A stretch of DNA of 64,000 nt. It comes from a bacterium. GTDB taxonomy: Bacteria; Zhuqueibacterota; Zhuqueibacteria; Oleimicrobiales; Geothermoviventaceae. This document shows, in pieces, positions 27,224-38,686 of this stretch (position 1 is the first letter of the stretch; every line of letters starts with the position of its first letter). Under the pieces are notes generated by a model, which saw only the letters and a program-made list of their open reading frames with translations, was not told where the DNA came from and did no database searches. Location: contig JAPWUV010000001.1 of the NCBI GenBank assembly GCA_028275345.1, forward strand, positions 601,661 to 665,660. Direction: 5' to 3'. The position numbers and the translations under genes are program-made.

Positions 27224-28525
27224 ATGATTGAGCCTGCCAAGTCGGAGGAGCTTCGATCCGCCGAGATCCCCTTCGTGGACCCGGAACGAGTGCGGCGATT
27301 GGTGGAAATGGCCGCGAGGGATCCGGATCAAGAGCTGAAGGTGCATTTCATCACCAGTGTCTTTGCCAACATGGGGGAAATCGTCCAGGCGATGACCGAC
27401 CGTTCCGCTCCTTTCCGGGAACGCCTCGAGAGGATGCAGAAAGCGGCCCAGGCCATCGAGGACCTGGCGATGATCCACGGCTACGAGGGGATCGAGACCG
27501 TCGCGCACAACGTGGCGCGAGCTCTGGTTGCGGTGGACCGACACGCCGAGCGTGAGTTCTCCGGGAAGCTGCAAGTCCGAATTGGAATGGCCCTGGAGGC
27601 CATTCAGAAGATCCTGGAGTTCTCGGGCGAGCTAAATGAACGCGTTCTAATCGAGCGGGCTGCAGGCCAAGTGCGACCGGAAATGGCTCCCCCCGATCGG
27701 GCATCCAACGTTCGTCCAGCCCAAGGGGAATCCGAACCGCTTAGCTCCCTGCTTGGACCGCCCGAGGTGGATTCCGCGCGCGTCGGCGAGCCCGAGGCGG
27801 ATCTTGTCTCTCCGGAAGTGGCCCCCCGGGCTCCCCAGCCCCCCGAGGAGGAAGCAGGTTCGGATGAGCTCGAGGTGGAGCCCGGCGAGCAGGAGTGGGT
27901 CCTGGACGAGAAGCCCTTCGACATCCGGGAGGCGGAGCAGCTCCTTCGCTGGATCGCAGAAGATGCAGAGGTCGAAGAAGAGGGGGAGGCAAAAGGCGAC
28001 GAATCCCACCGCCAGGAAGAACCACGCGAAGAGGAAAACATCGATGAGCTCCTCTCGCGGATGCTCTCCGGATCCGTGCACGAAGTGGTTTCCGCACTTG
28101 ACAAGCTCCTGGCGTCGGAAAATGGGACAACCGCTTCCGCCATCGACAACGCCTTTGTGGCCTTCGAGGCCTTGCGCGACACGGCGGAAAAGCTCCGGCA
28201 GAAGGACTTGGTTTCTCTCTGTCACTCCGCGACGGAGTTCCTGCGCGCCGATCTCGCCGCAGGGGCCCCGTTACCAGAATCGCATCGGGACCTGCTGAAC
28301 CAAGTGGCACAGGCCCTCACCGCATTGGCGCAACGACCGCTCGGTGCGGAGGTCAAGTTGCGGGAACTGACCGAACGGCTTCTCCAGGAGACCTACGCGG
28401 GCGCGGAGGCTAGCGATCTCTTGGATGAGGCCGTGATTCTGGAGTTGCGCCGAAAGCTGGAGGACGAGGACGGGGGGCATCAGGCGAGCTTGCGAGGGAA
28501 GGTCCGGCGCCTGCTCGGCATTTGA
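27224..28525 (+). CDS. Acidic protein with two degenerate Hpt-like domains
   Basis: 433 residues, GAGGTGAG before the ATG. An N-terminal helical domain (about 20-135) matches the Hpt pattern, but the histidine is Gln76 (KAAQAIEDLAMIHGYEGIE); Ala94-His95 matches the conserved LAH further on. A Pro/Glu-rich acidic linker spans about 150-285. A C-terminal domain (about 290-400) again matches Hpt, with Glu at the histidine position (FEALRDTAEKLRQKDLVSLC). It shares the AMIHG motif with the protein at 23430. It ends the parA/FtsZ-like cluster; glgP follows after about 110 nt. Function unknown; scaffold or partner of the FtsZ-like protein is inferred. Confidence 0.7.
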   Translation: MIEPAKSEELRSAEIPFVDPERVRRLVEMAARDPDQELKVHFITSVFANMGEIVQAMTDRSAPFRERLERMQKAAQAIEDLAMIHGYEGIETVAHNVARALVAVDRHAEREFSGKLQVRIGMALEAIQKILEFSGELNERVLIERAAGQVRPEMAPPDRASNVRPAQGESEPLSSLLGPPEVDSARVGEPEADLVSPEVAPRAPQPPEEEAGSDELEVEPGEQEWVLDEKPFDIREAEQLLRWIAEDAEVEEEGEAKGDESHRQEEPREEENIDELLSRMLSGSVHEVVSALDKLLASENGTTASAIDNAFVAFEALRDTAEKLRQKDLVSLCHSATEFLRADLAAGAPLPESHRDLLNQVAQALTALAQRPLGAEVKLRELTERLLQETYAGAEASDLLDEAVILELRRKLEDEDGGHQASLRGKVRRLLGI

Positions 28526-28636
28526 CGCCCTTGGGCCGCTCCGCAAAACGAGCAGGGAACCGGCAGGGGGGACGATTCGTTTGCCTGGCGTGAGCGCATT
28601 CCGCAGATCTGCGACAGACCGGGAGGGAGAATCGGA

Positions 28637-31186
28637 ATGAAGGTTCACGAGCTCCACGTCTTTCCGCGATTGCCTGAGCTCTTGCGCCCGTTGGAGTTCC
28701 TGGCGCGCAATCTTTGGTTCTCCTGGAACTGGGAAGCGGTGCGTCTTTTCCTGCGCTTGGACCCGGAGGCATGGGAGAAGGCGTACCACAATCCCATCGC
28801 GATGCTCGGGATGCTGTCGCCGGAGACGCTGGAGGCCGCCGCTCAGGATGACAGCTTCGTGGCCGAGCTGGAGCGCGTGTACGAGCAGTTCAGCAAGTAC
28901 CTGGCGCGCACCACGTGGTTCCAGGAGACCTACCCCGCCGAAGATGACTTCCTGGTGGCGTACTTCAGCATGGAATACGGCCTGGACGAGGGCCTGCCGA
29001 TCTATTCGGGAGGCTTGGGGATCCTGTCTGGAGACCACCTGAAATCGGCGAGCGACCTCGGTGTGCCGCTCGTGGGTGTGGGTCTGCTGTATCAGCGCGG
29101 CTATCTCCAACAGCGCCTCAATCTCGACGGCTGGCAGCAGGAGCACTACACGGACAACGACTGGTACCGCATGCCAGTTACCCTTGAAAAGGATGCTGCT
29201 GGGCATCCGGTGAAGGTGTCTGTGGATCTGGCAGGGGACCGTGTCTGGGCCCAAGTGTGGCGAGTCCAGGTAGGCCGGACCCCTCTGTACCTGTTGGACA
29301 CAAATCTCCCGGAGAACCCGCCGCAGCACCGGGGGATCACTGGGCAGCTGTACGGTGGGGACCGCGATATGCGCATTCGACAAGAGATCGTGCTCGGGAT
29401 CGGCGGGGTGCGCGCGCTCGACGCCCTCGGCCTGCGGCCCACTGTGTACCACATGAACGAAGGCCATTCCGCGTTCCTGGCGCTGGAGAGGATTCGCAGC
29501 CTGATGAGCCGGTGGGGACTTACCTTCGATCAGGCCCGGGAGCTGGTTTGGGCCACTAATGTGTTCACGACGCACACTCCCGTTCCGGCCGGCAATGAAC
29601 ACTTCGATCCCAATCTCGTACGCAAGTATCTCGAGCCCTTGACCAAAGAGCTGGGGATCTCGTGGTCGGAGTTCTTGGCGCTCGGGCAGGAGGAGCCGGG
29701 AGTTTCTCCCACGTATTGCCTGACAGTGCTGGCCCTGAAGCTCTCGGCTTTCTGCAACGGGGTGAGTCGGCTCCACGGCTCCGTTTCGCGGAACATGTGG
29801 CGGAAGCTGTGGCCCGGCTTGCCTGAGCCCGAGATCCCGATCTCCCACATCACGAACGGGATCCACACCCGGACCTGGATCAGCCACGACATGGCGGAAC
29901 TCTACGATCGCTACCTCGGGCCGAAGTTCGTGGAGGAGCCAGCCGACCAAAAGGTTTGGGAGCGGGTCGATCTGATCCCGGACGGCGAGCTGTGGCGCGT
30001 GCACGAGATACGCAAAGAACGGCTCATTGCTTTCGCCCGCCGCCGGCTGCGCGAATACTACCGCAGGCAGGGAGCAAGTTTGCAGAGCATTCAGGCCGCG
30101 GAAGAGGTGCTGGACCCGCACGCCTTGACCATCGGCTTTGCCAGGCGGTTTGCTGCTTACAAGCGCGCCGACCTGATCCTGAAAGATCCGGACCGGCTGC
30201 GCCGAATCCTGACGAACCCAGAACGCCCGGTGCAGATCATCTTCGCCGGTAAGGCTCACCCGCAGGACAACGACGGCAAAGAGCTGATCCGGCGGATCAT
30301 CCATTTTGCGCGCGACCCTGGTCTGCGGCGCCATATCGTGTTCCTGGAAGACTATGACCTGGCGGTGGCGCGCTACATGGTTCAAGGCGTCGATGTGTGG
30401 CTCAACAATCCGCGCAGGCCTCTCGAGGCGAGCGGCACCAGCGGCATGAAAGCTGCCGCCAATGGGGCGATCAACGTCAGCATCCTCGATGGATGGTGGG
30501 ACGAGGCCTATCGGCCGGGGGTCGGCTGGGCGATCGGATCGGGCGAGGTGTACGCAGATCCCGCCGAGCAGGACTATGTGGAAAGCCAGCTCCTCTACGA
30601 ACTTCTGGAAAACGAGATCGTGCCCCTCTTCTACGACCGGGACAAGATCGGATTGCCGCGCGGCTGGATCCGAATGATGAAGGCTTCGATCAAGAGCCTG
30701 GCCGGCTATTTCAACACTCACCGGATGGTCAGGGAGTACACCGAACGTTTCTACCTCACCGCCCACCATTACTACCGGCGCCTCTTTCAGGACAATGGAG
30801 CGCCTGCCAAACGGTTGGCGGAGTGGCGCAGAAAGGTCTCCGCCCAGTGGAGCGGGGTCAGCGTCGTTGCCGACGGGGAGATCCCGGAGGAGGGGATCAA
30901 GACGGGCGACCGGATCCAGCTGAAAGCCGTCGTACGGGTGGGCCAGTTGACCAAAGACGATGTCACGGTGCAGGCCGTTGTGGGCCCCATGGACAGCCAG
31001 GGACAGATCCTGATCCCGGAGGTCCACGAAATGGAATTCGTGGGACAGGACGGCGATGCGCTGCGGTACCAGTGCGAAATCGAGTGCACGCGGGCCGGAC
31101 GCCTGGGCTACGCCGTCCGGGTCTTGCCCCATCATCCGGATTTGGTCCATCCCTTCACCCCGGTGCTGGTCGCCTGGGAAAGCTGA
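28637..31186 (+). CDS. glgP: Alpha-glucan (glycogen) phosphorylase, short GT35 form
   Basis: 849 residues. It releases glucose-1-phosphate from glycogen or maltodextrin. The N-terminal DUF3417-type region (LPELLRPLEFLARNLWFSWN) is followed by the phosphorylase core: FSMEYGLDEGLPIYSGGLG, ARRFAAYKRADLIL and the PLP lysine segment LEASGTSGMKAAANGA. This matches the compact phosphorylase type of thermophiles and candidate phyla, without the N-terminal allosteric region of the long forms. It has a ribosome site GGGAG. It stands alone, without other glycogen genes next to it. Confidence 0.94.
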   Translation: MKVHELHVFPRLPELLRPLEFLARNLWFSWNWEAVRLFLRLDPEAWEKAYHNPIAMLGMLSPETLEAAAQDDSFVAELERVYEQFSKYLARTTWFQETYPAEDDFLVAYFSMEYGLDEGLPIYSGGLGILSGDHLKSASDLGVPLVGVGLLYQRGYLQQRLNLDGWQQEHYTDNDWYRMPVTLEKDAAGHPVKVSVDLAGDRVWAQVWRVQVGRTPLYLLDTNLPENPPQHRGITGQLYGGDRDMRIRQEIVLGIGGVRALDALGLRPTVYHMNEGHSAFLALERIRSLMSRWGLTFDQARELVWATNVFTTHTPVPAGNEHFDPNLVRKYLEPLTKELGISWSEFLALGQEEPGVSPTYCLTVLALKLSAFCNGVSRLHGSVSRNMWRKLWPGLPEPEIPISHITNGIHTRTWISHDMAELYDRYLGPKFVEEPADQKVWERVDLIPDGELWRVHEIRKERLIAFARRRLREYYRRQGASLQSIQAAEEVLDPHALTIGFARRFAAYKRADLILKDPDRLRRILTNPERPVQIIFAGKAHPQDNDGKELIRRIIHFARDPGLRRHIVFLEDYDLAVARYMVQGVDVWLNNPRRPLEASGTSGMKAAANGAINVSILDGWWDEAYRPGVGWAIGSGEVYADPAEQDYVESQLLYELLENEIVPLFYDRDKIGLPRGWIRMMKASIKSLAGYFNTHRMVREYTERFYLTAHHYYRRLFQDNGAPAKRLAEWRRKVSAQWSGVSVVADGEIPEEGIKTGDRIQLKAVVRVGQLTKDDVTVQAVVGPMDSQGQILIPEVHEMEFVGQDGDALRYQCEIECTRAGRLGYAVRVLPHHPDLVHPFTPVLVAWES

Positions 31187-31336
31187 GAAAACCACCTCCG
31201 TGTCCCGGTGAGGGGTACGGAACTCCAGGCAAGCAAGGGGTCCAGCTCCCCCAAGAAATGGATTGACTGAGTCCGGGGAAATGGCTAAGTTCAAGCCCAA
31301 GGAGCGAGTGGAAGTGGACCCGTAAGGAACCACTGG

Positions 31337-34422
<3,086 letters not shown>

Positions 34423-34475
34423 GCGAGCTGCCCGGCAGAACGGACCGCCTCCCCGTCCCGTGGGATCGCAGCGAA

Positions 34476-34496
34476 GGTTTCCCCAAAAAGGAAACC
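34476..34496. terminator. Hairpin between guaB and rpsT
   Basis: GGTTTCC (34476-34482), a 7 nt A-rich loop and GGAAACC (34490-34496), in the gap between convergent guaB and rpsT. There is no T tract, so termination is plausible but weakly supported. Confidence 0.4.
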
Positions 34497-34582
34497 GGGC
34501 GCATGCGGTCTACCGGGGTTAGGGGGGTTACCGGCTTGGCCGATGGCCCGGTTTCAAATCTTTGCTGGCTAAGCGGTAGCTC

Positions 34583-34852
34583 TCAGCAAACCGAAGTTTG
34601 GAACGTGCGATTCACGAACTTCGCCAGCCGGGATTTCTTATTGGCCGCCGTGTTGCGGTGGAGGATTCCCCTCGCGACCAGCTTGTCGATTAGCGAAGAA
34701 GCTTCGCGGTAGGCTTGTACCGCGCTCTCTGCATCGGACGCCGTGCGCACCTTCTTGATCAGCGTCTTCATCATGGAGCGGAAATGGCGGTTCCGCAGCC
34801 TCCGCTTCTCCGCCTGTCGGATCCTCTTCTTTGCCGATTCCGTGTGGGCCAT
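34583..34852 (-). CDS. rpsT: 30S ribosomal protein S20
   Basis: 89 residues, the normal S20 size. The start at 34852 (MAHTESAKKRIRQAEKRRL) has GGTGGAGAG just upstream; the open frame continues to 35179 but that part is not S20. The protein is very basic with two long helices (NRHFRSMMKTLIKKV, HRNTAANKKSRLAKFVN) that bind 16S rRNA. It is monocistronic with its own promoter at 34885-34913, as is common for rpsT. Confidence 0.96.
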   Translation of the reverse strand: MAHTESAKKRIRQAEKRRLRNRHFRSMMKTLIKKVRTASDAESAVQAYREASSLIDKLVARGILHRNTAANKKSRLAKFVNRTFQTSVC

Positions 34853-34884
34853 CTCTCCACCTTGTTCTCCCAACTGGCGCCGCC

Positions 34885-34913
34885 AATATATCAAACGGTC
34901 CCCCGAAATGCAA
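34885..34913 (-). promoter_or_regulatory. Sigma70 promoter of rpsT
   Basis: Minus-strand TTGCAT (34913-34908), a 17 nt spacer and TATATT (34890-34885), 33 nt before the rpsT start. Confidence 0.75.
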
Positions 34914-34936
34914 GAGGAATTTTCGCGGGTTTCCCC

Positions 34937-34965
34937 TTGTTTTGTCCTGGCACGTTGGATATATT
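34937..34965 (+). promoter_or_regulatory. Candidate sigma70 promoter of the DUF4388 cluster
   Basis: Plus-strand TTGTTT (34937-34942), a 17 nt spacer and TATATT (34960-34965). It faces away from the rpsT promoter and precedes the gene at 35024 by about 58 nt. Confidence 0.5.
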
Positions 34966-35023
34966 CGAGCTGACCGCGGGCCAAGAGCGGCCCTCGCACC
35001 TGTAGGAAGGAGGCTCCCCAAGG

Positions 35024-36643
35024 ATGTCCTCGCAGGCAGAGCGGATCCGCAATTCCCTCCCCCAGGATACGCGCTCCGTGAATGAGTCGAGGAGAGCGCG
35101 ACCTACTGCCCCGCGCGTGCTGATCGTGGACCCCTCCGAGAGGAACCTCACCGTCCTGGGCGAAAACCTTCCGAAGCACGGATTCGAAGTCCTCGCCTGC
35201 TCAAATGGGGAAGAAGCCCTGAGCTTCGCTCGCACCCTGCAGCCGGAAGCAATTCTGGTGGAAGCGCGCTTGCCCGATCTGACGGTGGAGGAACTGCTGC
35301 AGCGTGTCGGAGCAGGAGCCGCCCCCGACGCCCCTCGCGTCTTCGTGATGGCGCAGGATCCGTCGGCGGACGAGGTCGAAAGGTGGATGGAGCTGGGCGC
35401 ATGCGATGTGATGCGCAAGCCCATGTTCGTCACAGAGATCGCGGAGCGCATCCGGATGGCTTTCCGCCGGGAGGAGAAAGCTCAAACTCCCAAGCTCCGG
35501 AAGGAACCGGAAGCCAGCCCGGCCGCCAGTTCCTCGTTGCTTGAGTACATCGAGCAGCTCGCGGGTATGCGGCGATCCGGGACGGTGGTGGTGCGCGATC
35601 CGCATGGCCGAACCGGCTACCTCGGGTTGCGAGAGGGCAATGTGGTCTTCGCGAAGTTGGACGGACTGGAGGGTGAGAAGGCGGCTTACACAATTCTGGG
35701 CTGGGAATCGGCCACGTGGGAGTTCCAAACCCAGCCTCCCGGCGAGGAGAATATTCACATCAGCACGATTGGCCTCATCCTCGAGTCGTTGCGTTGGCGG
35801 GAGTCAAAGCGAGAGCTTCTCAGCCAGCTGCCTTCCCCGCAGGGGCCTTACCGCCTTACGCCTCGATTTCGAAGCCTGAGGCAAGGGACGCGTCTCCCGG
35901 CGGAGGTTTACCGCTTCTTGCGCCTGCTGGACAAGGGCAAGACCGTGCCCGAGCTTCTTGCCGAAAGCCCCTACGATGAGAGGGAGACGCTCGAGAAGCT
36001 GGTCAGGATGGTACAACGTCGGGTGATCGAGCCGGCATCGGCCGAGGCATTGGGGGAGCGGGAAGCTGCGGTGGAAGGGCCAGTCCCCACGTCGGTTGCG
36101 CGCGCGCCGGAAGTCACGATGGAAAGAACGGTCCCGGTTCCCCCGCGGCCGAAGCTGTGGCTTCTCCTGACGGGCTCGGAGAGGACGGGCTGGCGGCAGT
36201 TGGTCGAGAGGCTTTCTCGGACCCCCGTGATGTCCAGAGAGCTGAGCCTGGCCAGTGGGAAGATCCCCGTGGCATTGGGCTCCTGGAAGCAAGATGTGGG
36301 GCTCATTGGCATCGACACCCGGGACATTTGCCAAGCAGTGCTGAGGTCTTTGGGCTCGGGGTTGGCCACCGCTGTGGTCCTGGTAAGCGCGCTTGAGCGT
36401 CGCAAGTGGGAATACACGGGTTATCTGTACGAGGCGCTTCGAGACCAGGTGTCCGGCGAGGTCATGGTGGCCGTCACCGGTCCGGCTCGGGAAGAAGACT
36501 CGGTGCGGCTCCTGCGGGACGTGATCCGCTTGCGCCCCGGCGACCGAATGCTATTCGTGCCGGAGGGGGATGCCGGGGTCCTGCGCACAGCCATCGACGC
36601 GCAATTGGAATTGCGCAGTCGGAATTCGGGGAAGGTTCCGTAG
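35024..36643 (+). CDS. Pseudo-receiver / DUF4388 / GTPase-like fusion protein
   Basis: 539 residues. Residues about 30-150 form a receiver fold (RVLIVDPSERNLTVLGENL) in which the phosphoacceptor is Glu80 (AILVEARLPDLTVEELL), the second N-terminal acid is Pro, and the switch Thr is Ala; Lys132 (MRKPM) is kept. Residues about 155-250 are a DUF4388/PatA-type domain (SGTVVVRDPHGRTGYLGLRE). A winged-helix-like segment follows. The C-terminus (about 375-539) resembles MglA-like/COG2229 small GTPases (ATAVVLVSALERRKWEYTG), but the P-loop reads GSERTGWR and lacks the Lys-Thr. DUF4388 proteins are often linked to surface motility and polarity. It looks like an output or adaptor protein that does not need phosphorylation or GTP. 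Confidence 0.72.
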   Translation: MSSQAERIRNSLPQDTRSVNESRRARPTAPRVLIVDPSERNLTVLGENLPKHGFEVLACSNGEEALSFARTLQPEAILVEARLPDLTVEELLQRVGAGAAPDAPRVFVMAQDPSADEVERWMELGACDVMRKPMFVTEIAERIRMAFRREEKAQTPKLRKEPEASPAASSSLLEYIEQLAGMRRSGTVVVRDPHGRTGYLGLREGNVVFAKLDGLEGEKAAYTILGWESATWEFQTQPPGEENIHISTIGLILESLRWRESKRELLSQLPSPQGPYRLTPRFRSLRQGTRLPAEVYRFLRLLDKGKTVPELLAESPYDERETLEKLVRMVQRRVIEPASAEALGEREAAVEGPVPTSVARAPEVTMERTVPVPPRPKLWLLLTGSERTGWRQLVERLSRTPVMSRELSLASGKIPVALGSWKQDVGLIGIDTRDICQAVLRSLGSGLATAVVLVSALERRKWEYTGYLYEALRDQVSGEVMVAVTGPAREEDSVRLLRDVIRLRPGDRMLFVPEGDAGVLRTAIDAQLELRSRNSGKVP

Positions 36644-36824
36644 TCGGGGTTCAATTAGCCCGGGGGTGCGGGATCGTTCACAGGTCCGTGGGGTGAGAGG
36701 GGAATCGCGTCCCAATGCGGGGGTGGCATGAGAGAAGAGTGGACCGCAAGGGCTGAAAGCGACACGACGCTGTTGTCAGTTCGCGCCTCAGACAGGCGAC
36801 AGCTTTTGGGGAGCGGATCGGGCG

Positions 36825-38039
36825 GTGCCGGAGCTGACAACGAAGATCGTGGGCATCGGAATTCCAGCGGACCTGGCACGACTCCTGAAGGACCGCGCCC
36901 AGCGATCAGGACTTCGCTTTCAAGCGGGGGATTCCCTTCCCGTCGGTCTCCAACTTTCACCGGCGGCAGTTCTCGTGACCTTCGTGGGTGGCGCCCTTAG
37001 CGACCCGCTCTGCGATCGGATCGCGAACTGGGCACGCGCAGGCGCGATGGTGATGGTCATCTGCCAGGACCTGAGCCTGGAAGACCGCATCCGGCTCTAC
37101 CGTCTCGGCATCGATGAGCTAGTGGATCTGTCGGCGGGCATCCCGGAAATTGTAGGGCGGATGGCTCGCCTCGCTCGCCTGGTCCCTCCGCGAGAAGACC
37201 AGGCAGCGAGTCCCGACGTTCTCCGCGGATCACTCCACCAAACTAGCCTTTCCGACATTCTGGCGTCGGCCCAACTCGAAGGCAGGACCGGGATTCTCTC
37301 CCTCGCTTGTGGCCCCAGGCGCGGCGCTGTCTACGTGCGGGAGGGTAAGGTCGTCGACGCCATGCTGGAGGGACATGAGCCTTTAGACGCCCTGATCCGA
37401 ATCAGCTGGTGGACTTGCGGGGAGTATCAATTCGAGCCGCGGGAAGTGAGAGGCCCGGATCGCCTGAAACCAGAGGCCCTGGATGCATTGGCCGAAGCGA
37501 AGGAGCTCCGCGATCTCCTCCGGGCGGCCGGAGACGAGATCCCCTGCCCGGAAGTCCCGCTGGTCGCAATCGGCGGTGGGCACGAGTTTTCCGAACTCGA
37601 CTCTGAGGAACGTCAGCTGCTGGCCGAACTCGACGGACGGAAGACCTTGCTGGACCTTATTCGCGGTTGCAAACAAAGCCCGCAGCAGGTGATCCAGATC
37701 GTCCGGATCCTGCGGGCTCGCGGCTTCATCGGAGAGGCACGTCCTTCGCAGCGGATAGTTACGGCGAGTGAGTCCTCGGACTTCGGGACCTACCATCTTC
37801 TCCCTGCGCTCTTCCACTGGCCCCGTGAGTCCGAGGGCGGAGAGCCAGAGGTGAAGCGCGAGAGCCCAGTGCCGTATCGCCCGGGGCTTCGCCGGGAAGA
37901 GATCGTCCAGCTTCGACGGGCGGTCGAAGAGCTCCTGCGCGCCATCGGCAGGTCCGGCGTCGCGGGGGAAGGGGAATCGGCCAAGGACGGCGCGCGCTCC
38001 AATCCTTGGGTCGCGGGGCAGGCGGAGGCGAAAGGCTGA
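36825..38039 (+). CDS. Pseudo-receiver / DUF4388 protein
   Basis: 404 residues from a GTG at 36825 with GGGGAG upstream. The N-terminus (about 1-125) resembles a receiver, but the acceptor position reads LVTF (no Asp) and the conserved KP is missing (DELVDLSAGIP). A DUF4388 domain follows at about 130-215 (LRGSLHQTSLSDILASAQLE, RTGILSLACGPRRGAVYV). A small winged-helix-like block comes at about 245-310 (FSELDSEERQLLAELDGRKT), then a low-complexity tail. It is paralogous in layout to the protein at 35024, minus the GTPase-like end. It probably acts with its neighbour. Confidence 0.7.
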   Translation: MPELTTKIVGIGIPADLARLLKDRAQRSGLRFQAGDSLPVGLQLSPAAVLVTFVGGALSDPLCDRIANWARAGAMVMVICQDLSLEDRIRLYRLGIDELVDLSAGIPEIVGRMARLARLVPPREDQAASPDVLRGSLHQTSLSDILASAQLEGRTGILSLACGPRRGAVYVREGKVVDAMLEGHEPLDALIRISWWTCGEYQFEPREVRGPDRLKPEALDALAEAKELRDLLRAAGDEIPCPEVPLVAIGGGHEFSELDSEERQLLAELDGRKTLLDLIRGCKQSPQQVIQIVRILRARGFIGEARPSQRIVTASESSDFGTYHLLPALFHWPRESEGGEPEVKRESPVPYRPGLRREEIVQLRRAVEELLRAIGRSGVAGEGESAKDGARSNPWVAGQAEAKG

Positions 38040-38164
38040 GGCGGTTTCCGAATTCACCCGGCGAGAGGGAACCGGCCGGTGGGTCCGAAATCGTGCGGCT
38101 GGAACGCGAGTCACCGAGGTTTGCCTTGGACGCCCGTGGCTTGTTGATTCCGGGGCCGGTGAGA

Positions 38165-38686
38165 ATGGCGGCTCAGTCGAACGGGAGAGGGCAGAGCTGG
38201 GCGGGGAAGCTCGCCGAGGTGCTCGTGATCGGGGTTCAGCGCCATCCCCTCATAGCATTCCTCCGATCAGCTTGCGACGCCGTCGAGTTCGAAGGCGAGC
38301 AGGTCCTGATTGGCCGACGCGACATCCGGGGATTTCGTTTGCGGATCTACGCTGTGCTTTTCCCGCCGGGCGCGGCGGAGCTGTCGCGGCTGGACCTCAT
38401 TGCCGAAAGGGCCTTGGGGGGAATTCTGCTTTACCCGTGGGAGCCATCCGGCGACCAGACCCGTGCGGAAGAGCTGCTGGACCGCTACGACCGGCATGCG
38501 GAAGGTCCGCTCCTCATCGCGGCCTACGGACCCTCGGGAAACCCCTTGCCCCGTGTCGGGACCGGCGCCGACCTGCGCGTGGGCGACAAAGCCAGGCTGG
38601 TGGGGATGGACCTGCGGGATCCGCAATCTGCACTGCGCGTGCTGCTCGATCTGCTTTCCCTCGCCGCGGAACGCGCGCCGGAGTGA
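38165..38686 (+). CDS. Small GTPase-like protein without P-loop
   Basis: 173 residues from an ATG at 38165; earlier in-frame starts (GTG 38159, GTG 38093, TTG 38006) are possible and the true one is uncertain. The strand-helix order follows MglA-like/COG2229 GTPases: VLVIGVQRHPLIAFL where the P-loop should be, a middle VLFPPGAAELSRLDLIAER in place of the PGQERF switch, then GGILLYPWEP and GPLLIAAYGPSG. The Gly-Lys-Ser/Thr is absent, so nucleotide binding is doubtful. It resembles the C-terminal domain of the protein at 35024. It completes the DUF4388 cluster. Confidence 0.55.
   Translation: MAAQSNGRGQSWAGKLAEVLVIGVQRHPLIAFLRSACDAVEFEGEQVLIGRRDIRGFRLRIYAVLFPPGAAELSRLDLIAERALGGILLYPWEPSGDQTRAEELLDRYDRHAEGPLLIAAYGPSGNPLPRVGTGADLRVGDKARLVGMDLRDPQSALRVLLDLLSLAAERAPE

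Noticed and set aside
34556..34610. tRNA-like stretch near the rpsT end (GGTTTCAAATC, GCTAAGCGGTAGCTC)
   Set aside because: No cloverleaf can be formed around it; the right part belongs to the rpsT coding end.
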